Shown here: one piece after another, positions 1-13,025 of the stretch | Layout of the letters: each line of letters opens with the position of its first letter | Numbering within the stretch: position 1 is the stretch's first letter | NCBI GenBank assembly: GCA_037013495.1 | Contig: CM072810.1 | Span: 77,670,449-77,734,448 of the forward strand | Reading direction: 5' to 3' | Length of the DNA: 64,000 bases | Source of the DNA: Hippophae tibetana | Lineage: Eukaryota > Streptophyta > Magnoliopsida > Rosales > Elaeagnaceae | The notes under the pieces: model-generated | The model's input: only the letters and a program-made list of their open reading frames with translations | Told to the model about the DNA's origin: nothing | Databases searched by the model: none | Position numbers and translations under genes: made by a program

Positions 1-361
1 AAAACGTTTAAACCATATTTAAGTGACGTAAACGATGGAATTTGTGTACGAAAATGAGTTTCCAAAGCAAGGAAAATTAATATTGTGTGAATCTATACGA
101 TCTTCAATTTGATATATTATAATAGCCGTTTCAATACACGAGTACAAGATTATCGTAGTGAATATTTGCGACACATATTTATTAAATTTTTTTTGTCTTT
201 GAAACTGTGAATAGTATCCATTTTATTTTTCTTTCTCTTATATTTTTTAAAGAATATAGATTGAATGAAAACAATAATAAATAACCCTAGGTGGGCACCA
301 ATATCTTCATTACAGATGTTTTGAATAAAATCCAAAGTATGTAAAACGGAAATGGTGTGAC
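1..361 (+). repeat. Monomer A (reference copy, 361 bp)
   Basis: A runs from the aaaacgttta head to ggtgtgac. Diagnostic A features are gtgaatctatacgatcttc, the acgagtacaag stretch, the gacacatatttatta block followed by a T-run, and the tail gggcaccaatatcttcatta. Length varies from 361 to about 364 bp, mainly because the T-run (187-194 here, eight T) expands to eleven in some units. Minus-strand frames starting MDFIQ lie wholly inside A copies and are not treated as genes. Confidence 0.93.
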
Positions 362-723
362 AAACACATTAAAACCATGCTAAGTGATGTAAATGATGCC
401 ATTTGTGTTCAAAAATGAGGTTCCAAATCAAGGAATATTAATATTGTGTTAGTCTATACAATCTCTGATTTGATATATTGTAATTCTTGTGTCGATAACT
501 TTGTAAACAATTATCGTAGTTAATAGTCGGAACACATATTTATCCAATGTTTTGTTGTTTTTGGAAATGTGAGCAATATTCCCTTCTTTTTCTCTTCTCT
601 TATATTTTTTAAAGAATAGAGATTGATTGAATAAATTAATAAATAACCCTTGGTCGGAACAAATATCTACTTTATAGCTGTTTTGAATAAAACCGAAAGG
701 AAGTAAAATGGAAATGTTGCAAC
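362..723 (+). repeat. Monomer B (reference copy, 362 bp)
   Basis: B starts at aaacacattaaaacc and ends at atgttgcaac. Diagnostic B features are aggttccaaatcaagg, the 12-bp palindrome AATATTAATATT at 434-445, aattatcgtagttaatagt, the pyrimidine tract cccttctttttctcttctc, and the tail cttggtcggaac followed by gaataaaaccgaaaggaag. Hand alignment with A shows agreement at roughly three quarters of positions, best in the head and in the tatattttttaaagaata block. A and B therefore descend from one ancestral monomer of about 362 bp. Confidence 0.93.
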
Positions 724-1373
724 AAAACGTTTACACCATATTTAAGTCACGTAAACGATAGAATTTGTGTACAAAAATGAGTTTCCAAAGCAAGGAAAAT
801 TAATATGGTGTGAATCTATACGATCTTCAATTTGATATATTATAATAGTCGTTTCAATACACGAGTACAAGATTATCGTAGTGAATACTTGCGACACATA
901 TTTATTAATTTTTTTGTTGTCTTTGAAAATGTGAATTGTATCCATTTTATTTTTCTTTATCTTATATTTTTTAAAGAATATAGATTGAATGAAAACAATA
1001 ACAAATAACCCTTGGTTGGCACCAATATCTTCATTACAGCTCTTGTGAATAAAATCCAAAGTAAGTAAAACCGAAATGGTGCGAAAAAAATATTCAAACC
1101 TTGCTAAGTGATGTCAATGATGCCATTTGTGTTCAAAAATGAGGTTCCAAATCAAGGAATATTCATATTGTGTTAGTCTATAGAATCTGTGATTTGAAAT
1201 ATTGGAATTCTAGTGTCGATAACCGAGTAAACAATTATCGTATTTAATAGTTGGAAGTCGTATTTATCAAATGTTTTGTTGTTTTTGAAAATGTGAGCAA
1301 TATTCCCTTCTTTTTCTCTTCTCTTATATTTTTTAAAGAATAGTGATTGATTGAATAAATTAATTAATAACCC

Positions 1374-1387
1374 TTGGTCGGAACCAA
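1374..1387. other. Dyad TTGGT-N4-ACCAA at the B tail (example)
   Basis: The 14 bases TTGGTCGGAACCAA form an inverted repeat with 5-bp arms and spacer CGGA. The same dyad occurs at the end of most B copies in the window; the reference B at 649-662 has one mismatch. The A monomer carries the same arms at the equivalent place. A role as a binding site or a small cruciform is possible but not shown. Confidence 0.6.
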
Positions 1388-2170
1388 TTTCTGCTTTATA
1401 GCTCTTTTGAATAAAACCGAAAGGAAGTAAAATGGAAATATTGCAACAAAACGTTTAAACCATATTTAAGTGACGTAAACGATGGAATTTGTGTACGAAA
1501 ATGAGTTTCCAAAGCAAGGAAAATTAATATTGTGTGAATCTATACGATCTTCAATTTGATATATTATAATAGCCGTTTCAATACACGAGTACAAGATTAT
1601 CGTAGTGAATATTTGCGAAACATATTTATTAAATTTTTTTTGTCTTTGAAACTGTGAATAGTATCCATTTTATTTTTCTTTCTCTTATATTTTTTAAAGA
1701 ATATAGATTGAATGAAAACAATAATAAATAACCCTAGGTGGGCACCAATATCTTCATTACAGATGTTTTGAAGAAAATCCAAAGTATGTAAAACGGAAAT
1801 GGTGTGACAAACACATTAAAACCATGCTAAGTGATGTAAATGATGCCATTTGTGTTCAAAAATGAGGTTCCAAATCAAGGAATATTAATATTGTGTTAGT
1901 CTATACAATCTCTGATTTGATATATTGTAATTCTTGTGTCCATAACTTTGTAAACAATTATCGTAGTTAATAGTCGGAACACATATTTATCCAATGTTTT
2001 GTTGTTTTTGGAAATGTGAGCAATATTCCCTTCTTTTTCTCTTCTCTTATATTTTTTAAAGAATAGAGATTGATTGAATAAATTAATAAATAACCCTTGG
2101 TCGGAACAAATATCTACTTTATAGCTGTTTTGAATAAAACCGAAAGGAAGTAAAATGGAAATGTTGCAAC

Positions 2171-3616
2171 AAAACGTTTAAACCATATTTAAGTCACGTA
2201 AACGATGGAATTTGTGTACAAAAATGTGTTTCCAAAGCAAGGAAAATTACTTTGTGTGAATCTATAAGATCTTCAATTTGATATATAATAATAGCCGTTT
2301 CAATACACGAGTACAAGATTATAGTAGTGAATACTTGCGTCACATATTTATTAATTTTTTTGTTGTCTTTGAAAATGTGAATTGTATCCATTTTATTTTT
2401 CTTTCTCTTATATTTTTTAAAGAATATAGATTGAATGAAAACAATAATAAATAACCCTGGGTTATCACCAATATCTTCATTACAGCTCTTTTGAATAAAA
2501 TCCAAAGTATGTAAAACGGAAAAGGTGTGACAAACTCATTAAAACCTTGCTAAGTGATGTAAATGATGCCATTTGTGTTGAAAAATGAGGTTCCAAGTCA
2601 AGGAATATTAATATTGTGTTAGTCTATACAATCTCTGATTTGATATATTGTAATTCTTGTGTCGATAACTTTGTAAACAATTATCGTAGTTAATAGTCGG
2701 AACACATATTTATCCAATGTTTTGTTGTTTTTGGAAATGTGAGCAATATTCCCTTCTTTTTCTCTTCTCTTATATTTTTTAAAGAATAGAGATTGATTGA
2801 ATAAATTAATAAATAACCCTTGGTCGGAACAAATATCTACTTTATAGCTGTTTTGAATAAAACCGAAAGGAAGTAAAATGGAAATGTTGCAACAAAACGT
2901 TTAAACCATATTTAAGTCACGTAAACGATGGAATTTGTGTACAAAAATGTGTTTCCAAAGCAAGGAAAATTACTTTGTGTGAATCTATAAGATCTTCAAT
3001 TTGATATATAATAATAGCCGTTTCAATACACGAGTACAAGATTATAGTAGTGAATACTTGCGTCACATATTTATTAATTTTTTTGTTGTCTTTGAAAATG
3101 TGAATTGTATCCATTTTATTTTTCTTTCTCTTATATTTTTTAAAGAATATAGATTGAATGAAAACAATAATAAATAACCCTGGGTTATCACCAATATCTT
3201 CATTACAGCTCTTTTGAATAAAATCCAAAGTATGTAAAACGGAAAAGGTGTGACAAACTCATTAAAACCTTGCTAAGTGATGTAAATGATGCCATTTGTG
3301 TTGAAAAATGAGGTTCCAAGTCAAGGAATATTAATATTGTGTTAGTCTATACAATTTAGGATTTGATATATTGTAATTCTTTTGTCGATAATAGAGTAAA
3401 CAATTATCGTAGTTAATAGTTGGAACTCATATTTATCAAATGTTTTGTTGTTTTTGAAAATGTGAGCAATATTCCCTTCTTTTTCTCTTCTCTTATATTT
3501 TTTAAAGAATAGAGATTGATTGAATAAATTAATTAATAACCCTTGGTTGGAACCAATTTCTGCTTTATAGCTCTTTTGAATAAAACCGAAAGGAAGTAAA
3601 ATGGAAATATTGCAAC
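2171..3616 (+). repeat. Tandem twin units 4 and 5 with a visible junction
   Basis: Both units carry the unusual A variant ggaaaattactttgtgtg, tatataataatag and attatagtag, and the B start gtgttgaaaaatgagg. They agree up to about 2597 in the first copy. After that, unit 4 continues as unit 3 does (aatctctgatt, ctttgtaaac, gtcggaacac), while unit 5 continues with aatttaggatt and aatagagtaa. Unit 4 is therefore a hybrid whose exchange point lies between about 2597 and 2632, as expected from one unequal crossover that added a unit. Confidence 0.85.
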
Positions 3617-6600
3617 AAAACGTTTAAACCATATTTAAGTGACGTAAACGATGGAATTTGTGTACGAAAATGAGTTTCCAAAGCAAGGAAAATTAATATT
3701 GTGTGAATCTATACGATCTTCAATTTGATATATTATAATAGCCGTTTCAATACACGAGTACAAGATTATCGTAGTGAATACTTGCGACACATATTTATTA
3801 AATTTTTTGTTGTCTTTGAAACTGTGAATAGTATCCATTTTATTTTTCTTTCTCTTATATTTTTTAAAGAATATAGATTGAATGAAAACAAAAATAAATA
3901 ACCCTAGGTGGGCACCAATATCTTCATTATAGATCTTTTATATAAAATCCAAAGTATGTAAAACGGAAATGGTGTGACAAACACATTAAAACCTTGCTAA
4001 GTGATGTAAATGATGCCCTTTGTGTTCAAAAATGAGGTTCCAAATCAAGGAATATTAATATTTTGTTAGTCTATACAATCTGTGATTTGATATATTGTAA
4101 TTCTTGTATCGATAACTGAGTAAACAATTATCGTAGTTAATAGTTGGAAGTCGTATTTATCAAATGTTTTGTTGTTTTTGGAAATGTGAGCAATATTCCC
4201 TTCTTTTTCTCTTCTCTTATATTTTTCAAAGAATATAGTGATTGATTGAATAAATTAATTAATAACCCTTGGTCGGAACCAATTTCTTCTTTATAGCTAT
4301 TTTGAATAAATCTGAAAGGAAGTAAAATGAAAATGTTGCAACAAAACGTTTAAACCATATTTAAGTCACGTAAACGATGGAATTTGTGTACAAAAATGTG
4401 TTTCCAAAGCAAGGAAAATTAATTTGTGTGAATCTATAAGATCTTCAATTTGATATATTATAATAGCCGTTTCAATACACGAGTACAAGATTATAGTAGT
4501 GAATACTTGCGTCACATATTTATTAATTTTTTTGTTGTCTTTGAAAATGTGAATTGTATCCATTTTATTTTTCTTTCTCTTATATTTTTTAAAGAATATA
4601 GATTGAATGAAAATAATAATAAATAACCCTGGGTTATCACCAATATCTTCATTACAGCTCTTTTGAATAAAATCCAAAGTATGTAAAACGGAAAAGGTGT
4701 GACAAACTCATTAAAACCTTGCTATGTGATGTAAATGATGCCATTTGTGTTCAAAAATGAGGTTCCAAGTCAAGGAATATTAATATTGTGTTAGTCTATA
4801 CAATTTAGGTTTTGATATATTGTAATTCTTCTGTCGATAATAGAGTAAACAATTATCGTAGTTAATAGTTGGAACTCATATTTATCAAATGTTTTGTTGT
4901 TTTTGAAAATGTGAGCAATATTCCCTTCTTTTTCTCTTCTCTTATATTTTTTAAAGAATAGAGATTGATTGAATAAATTAATTAATAACGCTTGGTCGGA
5001 ACCAATTTCTTCTTTGTAGCTCTTTTGAATAAAACCGAAAGGAAGTAAAACGGAAATATTGCAACAAAACGTTTAAACCATATTTAAGTGACGTAAACGA
5101 TGCAATTTGTGTACAAAAATGAGTTTCCAAAGCAAGGAAAATTAATATTGTGTGAATCTATACGATCTTCAATTTGATATATTATAATAGCCGTTTCAAT
5201 ACACGAGTACAAGATTATCGTAGTGAATATTTGCGACACATATTTATTAAATTTTTTTTGTCTTTGAAACTGTGAATAGTATCCATTTTATTTTTCTTTC
5301 TCTTATATTTTTTAAAGAATATAGATTGAATGAAAACAATAATAAATAATCCTAGGTGGGCACCAATATCTTCATTACAGATGTTTTGAATAAAATCCAA
5401 AGTATGTAAAACGGAAATGGTGCGACAAACACATTAAAACCATGCTAAGTGATGTACATGATGCCATTTGTGTTCAAAAATGAGGTTCCAAATCAAGGAA
5501 TATTAATATTGTGTTAGTCTATACAATCTCTGATTTGATATATTGTAATTCTTGTGTCGATAACTTTGTAAACAATTATCGTAGTTAATAGTCGGAACAC
5601 ATATTTATCCAATGTTTTGTTGTTTTTGGAAATGTGAGCAATATTCCCTTCTTTTTCTCTTCTCTTATATTTTTTAAAGAATAGAGATTGATTGAATAAA
5701 TTAATAAATAACCCTTGGTCGGAACCAATATGTACTTTATAGCTCTTTTGAATAAAACCGAAAGGAAGTAAAATGGAAATGTTGCAACAAAACGTTTACA
5801 CCATATTTAAGTCACGTAAGCGATGGAATTTGTGTACAAAATTGAGTTTCCAAAGCAAGGAAAATTAATATTGTGTGAATCTATACGATCTTCAATTTGA
5901 TATATTATAATAGCCGTTTCAATACACGAGTATAAGATTATCGTAGTGAATACTTGCGACACATATTTATTAATTTTTTTGTTGTCTTTGAAAATGTGAA
6001 TAGTATCCATTTTATTTTTCTTTCTCTTATATTTTTTAAAGAATATAGATTGAATGAAAACAAAAATAAATAACCCTGGGTGGGCACCAATATCTTCATT
6101 ATAGATCTTTTGAATAAAATCCAAAGTATGTAAAACGGAAATGGTGTGACAAACACATTAAAACCTTGCTAAGTGATGTAAATGATGCCCTTTGTGTTCA
6201 AAAATGAGGGTCCAAATCAAGGAATATTAATATTTTGTTAGTCTATACAATCTGTGATTTGATATATTGTAATTCTTGTATCGATAACTGAGTAAACAAT
6301 TATCGTAGTTAATAGTTGGAATTCATATTTATCAAATGTTTTGTTGTTTTTGAAAATGTGAGCAATATTCCCTTCTTTTTCTCTTCTCTTATATTTTTTA
6401 AAGAATAGAGATTGATTGAATAAATTAATTAATAACGCTTGGTCGGAACCAATTTCTTCTTTGTAGCTCTTTTGAATAAAACTGAAAGGAAGTAAAACGG
6501 AAATATTGCAACAAAACGTTTAAACCATATTTAAGTGACGTAAACGATGCAATTTGTGTACAAAAATGAGTTTCCAAAGCAAGGAAAATTAATATTGTGT

Positions 6601-6720
6601 GAATCTATACGATCTTCAATTTGATATATTATAATAGTCGTTTCAATACACGAGTATAAGATTATCGTACTGAATACTTGCGACACATATTTATTAATTT
6701 TTTGTTGTCTTTGAAAATGT
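2894..6720 (+). repeat. Long block duplicate, left copy (14.48 kb apart)
   Basis: Units starting at 2894, 3617, 4343, 5066, 5789 and 6513 match, in order, the units at 17371, 18094, 18820, 19543, 20267 and 20991. The offset is constant at 14477-14478 bp. Shared rare marks are atttttcaaagaatatagtg in the 3617 unit, ggaaaattaatttgtgtg and gctatgtgatg in the 4343 unit, and gatgtacatgatgcc in the 5066 unit. Similarity breaks inside the 6513 unit, where the two copies differ in several linked variants. A short stretch around 5000-5130 differs as a patch, consistent with conversion from a neighbour. Confidence 0.85.
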
Positions 6721-9300
6721 GAATAGTATCCATTTTATTTTTCTTTCGCTTATATTTTTTAAAAAATATAGATTGAATGAAAACAAAAATAAATAACCCT
6801 GGGTGGGCACCAATATCTTCATTATAGATCTTTTGAATAAAATTCAAAGTATGTAAAACGGAAATGGTGTGACAAACACATTAAAACCTTGCTAAGTGAT
6901 GTAAATGATGCCATTTGTGTTCAAAAATGAGGTTCCAAATCAAGGAATATTAATATTGTGTTAGTCTATACAATCTGTGATTTGATATATTGTAATTCTT
7001 GTATCGATAACTTTGTAAACAATTATCGTAGTTAATAGTCGGAACACATATTTATCCAATGTTTTGTTGTTTTTGGAAATGTGAGCAATATTCCCTTCTT
7101 TTTCTCTTCTCTTATATTTTTTAAAGAATAGAGATTGATTGAATAAATTAATTAATAACGCTTGGTCGGAACCAATTTCTTCTTTGTAGCTCTTTTGAAT
7201 AAAACCGAAAGGAAGTAAAACGGAAATATTGCAACAAAACGTTTAAACCATATTTAAGTGACGTAAACAATGCAATTTGTGTACAAAAATGAGTTTCCAA
7301 AGCAAGGAAAATTAATATTGTGTGAATCTATACGATCTTCAATTTGATATATTATAATAGTCGTTTCAATACACGAGTATAAGATTATCGTACTGAATAC
7401 TTGCGACACATATTTATTAATTTTTTGTTGTCTTTGAAAATGTGAATAGTATCCATTTTATTTTTCTTTCTCTTATATTTTTTAAAGAATATAGATTGAA
7501 TGAAAACAATAATAAATATCCCTAGGTGGGCACCAATATCTTCATTACAGATGTTTTGAATAAAATCCAAAGTATGTAAAACGGAAATGGTGCGACAAAC
7601 ACATTAAAACCATGCTAAGTGATGTAAATGATGCCATTTGTGTTCAAAAATGAGGTTCCAAATCAAGGAATATTAATATTGTGTTAGTCTATACAATCTC
7701 TGATTTGATATATTGTAATTCTTGTGTCGATAACTTTGTAAACAATTATCGTAGTTAATAGTCGGAACACATATTTATCCAATGTTTTGTTGTTTTTGGA
7801 AATGTGAGCAATATTCCCTTCTTTTTCTCTTCTCTTATATTTTTTAAAGAATAGAGATTGATTGAATAAATTAATAAATAACCCTTGGTCGGAACCAATA
7901 TGTACTTTATAGCTCTTTTGAATAAAACCGAAAGGAAGTAAAATGGAAATGTTGCAACAAAACGTTTACACCATATTTAAGTCACGTAAGCGATGGAATT
8001 TGTGTACAAAATTGAGTTTCCAAAGCAAGGAAAATTAATATTGTGTGAATCTATACGATCTTCAATTTGATATATTATAATAGCCGTTTCAATACACGAG
8101 TATAAGATTATCGTAGTGAATACTTGCGACACATATTTATTAATTTTTTTGTTGTCTTTGAAAATGTGAATAGTATCCATTTTATTTTTCTTTCTCTTAT
8201 ATTTTTTAAAGAATATAGATTGAATGAAAACAAAAATAAATAACCCTGGGTGGGCACCAATATCTTCATTATAGATCTTTTGAATAAAATCCAAAGTATG
8301 TAAAACGGAAATGGTGTGACAAACACATTAAAACCTTGCTAAGTGATGTAAATGATGCCCTTTGTGTTCAAAAATGAGGGTCCAAATCAAGGAATATTAA
8401 TATTTTGTTAGTCTATACAATCTGTGATTTGATATATTGTAATTCTTGTATCGATAACTGAGTAAACAATTATCGTAGTTAATAGTTGGAATTCATATTT
8501 ATCAAATGTTTTGTTGTTTTTGAAAATGTGAGCAATATTCCCTTCTTTTTCTCTTCTCTTATATTTTTTAAAGAATAGAGATTGATTGAATAAATTAATT
8601 AATAACGCTTGGTCGGAACCAATTTCTTCTTTGTAGCTCTTTTGAATAAAACTGAAAGGAAGTAAAACGGAAATATTGCAACAAAACGTTTAAACCATAT
8701 TTAAGTGACGTAAACGATGCAATTTGTGTACAAAAATGAGTTTCCAAAGCAAGGAAAATTAATATTGTGTGAATCTATACGATCTTCAATTTGATATATT
8801 ATAATAGTCGTTTCAATACACGAGTATAAGATTATCGTACTGAATACTTGCGACACATATTTATTAATTTTTTGTTGTCTTTGAAAATGTGAATAGTATC
8901 CATTTTATTTTTCTTTCTCTTATATTTTTTAAAAAATATAGATTGAATGAAAACAAAAATAAATAACCCTGGGTGGGCACCAATATCTTCATTATAGATC
9001 TTTTGAATAAAATTCAAAGTATGTAAAACGGAAATGGTGTGACAAACACATTAAAACCTTGCTAAGTGATGTAAATGATGCCATTTGTGTTCAAAAATGA
9101 GGTTCCAAATCAAGGAATATTAATATTGTGTTAGTCTATACAATCTGTGATTTGATATATTGTAATTCTTGTATCGATAACTTTGTAAACAATTATCGTA
9201 GTTAATAGTCGGAACACATATTTATCCAATGTTTTGTTGTTTTTGGAAATGTGAGCAATATTCCCTTCTTTTTCTCTTCTCTTATATTTTTTAAAGAATA
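5460..9300 (+). repeat. Three-dimer tandem duplication, offset 2170 bp
   Basis: The stretch from about 5.46 to 7.13 kb recurs at about 7.63 to 9.30 kb. The units at 5789 and 7959 share gtcacgtaagcgatgg and aaaattgag, the units at 6513 and 8683 share ttaaaaaatatag, and the B copies ending just before each pair share ccaatatgtactttatag. The intervening unit at 7236 is a hybrid: its left part follows the 6513 unit and its right part follows the 5066 unit, with the switch at about 7440-7510. Minus-strand frames in paired units translate identically, as expected for a recent copy. Confidence 0.85.
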
Positions 9301-11576
9301 GAGATTCATTGAATAAATTAATTAATAATGCTTGGTCGGAACCAATATCTTCTTCATAGCTCTTTTGAATAAAACCGAAAGGAAGTAAAATGGAAATATT
9401 GCAACAAGACGTTTAAATCATATGTAAGTGACGTAAACGATGGAATTTGTGTACAAAAATGAGTTTCCAAAGCAAGGAAAATTAATATTGTGTGAATCTA
9501 TACGATCTTCAATTTGATATATTATAATAGCCGTTTCAATACACGAGTATAAGATTATCGTACTGAATACTTGCGACACATATTTATTAATTTTTTGTTG
9601 TCTTTGAAAATGTGAATAGTATCCATTTTATTTTTCTTTCTCTTATATTTTTTAAAGAATATAGATTGAATGAAAACAAAAATAAATAACCCTGGGTGGG
9701 CACCAATATCTTCATTATAGATCTTTTGAATAAAATCCAAAGTATGTAAAACGGAAATGGTGTGACAAACACATTAAAACCTTGCTAAGTGATGTAAATG
9801 ATGCCCTTTGTGTTCAAAAATGAGGGTCCAAACCAAGGAATATTAATATTTTGTTAGTCTATACAATCTGTGATTTGATATATTGTAATTCTTGTATCGA
9901 TAACTGAGTAAACAATTATCGTAGTTAATAGTTGGAATTCATATTTATCAAATGTTTTGTTGTTTTTGAAAATGTGAGCAATATTCCCTTCTTTTTCTCT
10001 TCTCTTATATTTTTTAAAGAATAGAGATTGATTGAATAAATTAATTAATAACGCTTGGTCGGAACCAATTTCTTCTTTGTAGCTCTTTTGAATAAAACCG
10101 AAAGGAAGTAAAACGGAAATATTGCAACAAAACGTTTAAACCATATTTAAGTGACGTAAACGATGCAATTTGTGTACAAAAATGAGTTTCCAAAGCAAGG
10201 AAAATTAATATTGTGTGAATCTATACGATCTTCAATTTGATATATTATAATAGTCGTTTCAATACACGAGTATAAGATTATCGTACTGAATACTTGCGAC
10301 ACATATTTATTAATTTTTTGTTGTCTTTGAAAATGTGAATAGTATCCATTTTATTTTTCTTTCTCTTATATTTTTTAAAAAATATAGATTGAATGAAAAC
10401 AAAAATAAATAACCCTGGGTGGGCACCAATATCTTCATTATAGATCTTTTGAATAAAATTCAAAGTATGTAAAACGGAAATGGTGTGACAAACACATTAA
10501 AACCTTGCTAAGTGATGTAAATGATGCCATTTGTGTTCAAAAATGAGGTTCCAAATCAAGGAATATTAATATTGTGTTAGTCTATACAATCTGTGATTTG
10601 ATATATTGTAATTCTTGTATCGATAACTGAGTAAACAATTATCGTAGTTAATAGTTGGAACTCATATTTATCAAATGTTTTGTTGTTTTTGAAAATGTGA
10701 GCAATATACCCTTCTTTTTCTCTTCTCTTATATTTTTTAAAGAATAGAGATTCATTGAATAAATTAATTAATAATGCTTGGTCGGAACCAATATCTTCTT
10801 CATAGCTCTTTTGAATAAAACCGAAAGGAAGTAAAATGGAAATATTGCAACAAGACGTTTAAATCATATGTAAGTGACGTAAACGATGGAATTTGTGTAC
10901 AAAAATGAGTTTCCAAAGCTAGGAAAATTAATATTGTGTGAATCTATACGATCTTCAATTTGATATATTATAATAGCCGTTTCAATACACGATTACAAGA
11001 TTATCGTAGTGAATATTTGCGACACATATTTATTAAATTTTTTTTTTGTCTTTGAAACTGTGAATAGTATCCATTTTATTTTTCTTTCTCTTATATTTTT
11101 TAAAGAATATAGATTGAATGAAAACAATAATAAATATCCCTAGGTGGGCACCAATATCTTCATTACAGATGTTTTGAATAAAATCCAAAGTATGTAAAAC
11201 GGAAATGGTGCGACAAACAGATTAAAACCATGCTAAGTGATGTAAATGATGCCATTTGTGTTCAAAAATGAGGTTCCAAATCAAGGAATATTAATATTGT
11301 GTTAGTCTATACAATCTCTGATTTGATATATTGTAATTCTTGTGTCGATAACTTTGTAAACAATTATCGTAGTTAATAGTCGGAACACATATTTATCCAA
11401 TGTTTTGTTGTTTTTGGAAATGTGAGCAATATTCCCTTCTTTTTCTCTTCTCTTATATTTTTTAAAGAATAGAGATTGATTGAATAAATTAATAAATAAC
11501 CCTTGGTCGGAACCAATATCTACTTTATAGCTCTTTTGAATAAAACCGAAAGGAAGTAAAATGGAAATGTTGCAAC

Positions 11577-13025
11577 AAAACGTTTACACCATATTTAAGT
11601 CACGTAAACGATGGAATTTGTGTACAAAATTGAGTTTCCAAAGCAAGGAAAATTAATATTGTGTGAATCTATACGATCTTCAATTTGATATATTATAATA
11701 GCCGTTTCAATACACGAGTACAAGATTATCGTAGTGAATATTTGCGACACATATTTATTAAATTTTTTTTTGTCTTTGAAACTGTGAATAGTATCCATTT
11801 TATTTTTCTTTCTCTTATATTTTTTAAAGAATATAGATTGAATGAAAACAATAATAAATATCCCTAGGTGGGCACCAATATCTTCATTACAGATGTTTTG
11901 AATAAAATCCAAAGTATGTAAAACGGAAATGGTGCGACAAACAGATTAAAACCATGCTAAGTGATGTAAATGATGCCATTTGTGTTCAAAAATGAGGTTC
12001 CAAATCAAGGAATATTAATATTGTGTTAGTCTATACAATCTCTGATTTGATATATTGTAATTCTTGTGTCGATAACTTTGTAAACAATTATCGTAGTTAA
12101 TAGTCGGAACACATATTTATCCAATGTTTTGTTGTTTTTGGAAATGTGAGCAATATTCCCTTCTTTTTCTCTTCTCTTATATTTTTTAAAGAATAGAGAT
12201 TGATTGAATAAATTAATAAATAACCCTTGGTCGGAACCAATATCTACTTTATAGCTCTTTTGAATAAAACCGAAAGGAAGTAAAATGGAAATGTTGCAAC
12301 AAAACGTTTACACCATATTTAAGTCACGTAAACGATGGAATTTGTGTACAAAATTGAGTTTCCAAAGCAAGGAAAATTAATATTGTGTGAATCTATACGA
12401 TCTTCAATTTGATATATTATAATAGCCGTTTCAATACACGAGTACAAGATTATCGTAGTGAATATTTGCGACACATATTTATTAAATTTTTTTTTTGTCT
12501 TTGAAACTGTGAATAGTATCCATTTTATTTTTCTTTCTCTTATATTTTTTAAAGAATATAGATTGAATGAAAACAATAATAAATATCCCTAGGTGGGCAC
12601 CAATATCTTCATTACAGATGTTTTGAATAAAATCCAAAGTATGTAAAACGGAAATGGTGCGACAAACACATTAAAACCTTGCTAAGTGATGTAAATGATG
12701 CCCTTTGTGTTCAAAAATGAGGGTCCAAATCAAGGAATATTAATATTTTGTTAGTCTATACAATCTGTGATTTGATATATTGTAATTCTTGTATCGATAA
12801 CTGAGTAAACAATTATCGTAGTTAATAGTTGGAATTCATATTTATCAAATGTTTTGTTGTTTTTGAAAATGTGAGCAATATTCCCTTCTTTTTCTCTTCT
12901 CTTATATTTTTTAAAGAATAGAGATTGATTGAATAAATTAATTAATAACGCTTGGTCGGAACCAATTTCTTCTTTGTAGCTCTTTTGAATAAAACCGAAA
13001 GGAAGTAAAACGGAAATATTGCAAC
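11577..13025 (+). repeat. Tandem twin units 17 and 18
   Basis: The A monomers at 11577 and 12301 are essentially identical apart from one extra T in the T-run. The B monomers of the units at 10852 and 11577 are likewise nearly identical, including the rare join gacaaacagatt. The B of the 12301 unit is a different type (gatgccctttg, gagggtcc). One extra dimer was inserted by an exchange between neighbouring units. Confidence 0.85.

Larger units (their letters stand above)
1..723 (+). repeat. Reference dimer unit 1 (A plus B monomers)
   Basis: This first complete unit serves as the model. It opens with the A head, including AAACGTTT and GTTTAAAC, and ends just before the next A head at 724. 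It contains one A monomer and one B monomer, which align along their whole length. The best conserved block between the two is the pyrimidine-rich stretch followed by cttatattttttaaagaata, near the third quarter of each monomer. Unit 3 (1448-2170) is almost identical to this unit, whereas unit 2 (724-1447) is clearly different, so the local pattern is already of higher order. Confidence 0.95.

Noticed and set aside
1-361. An internal half-monomer repeat of about 181 bp
   Set aside because: Comparison of the two halves of A gave only scattered short matches at inconsistent offsets.
561-620. Splice acceptor-like tract in monomer B (pyrimidine run ending in aaag)
   Set aside because: The tract is conserved in B and partly in A, but no donor site or coding exon accompanies it; AT-rich satellites often contain such runs.
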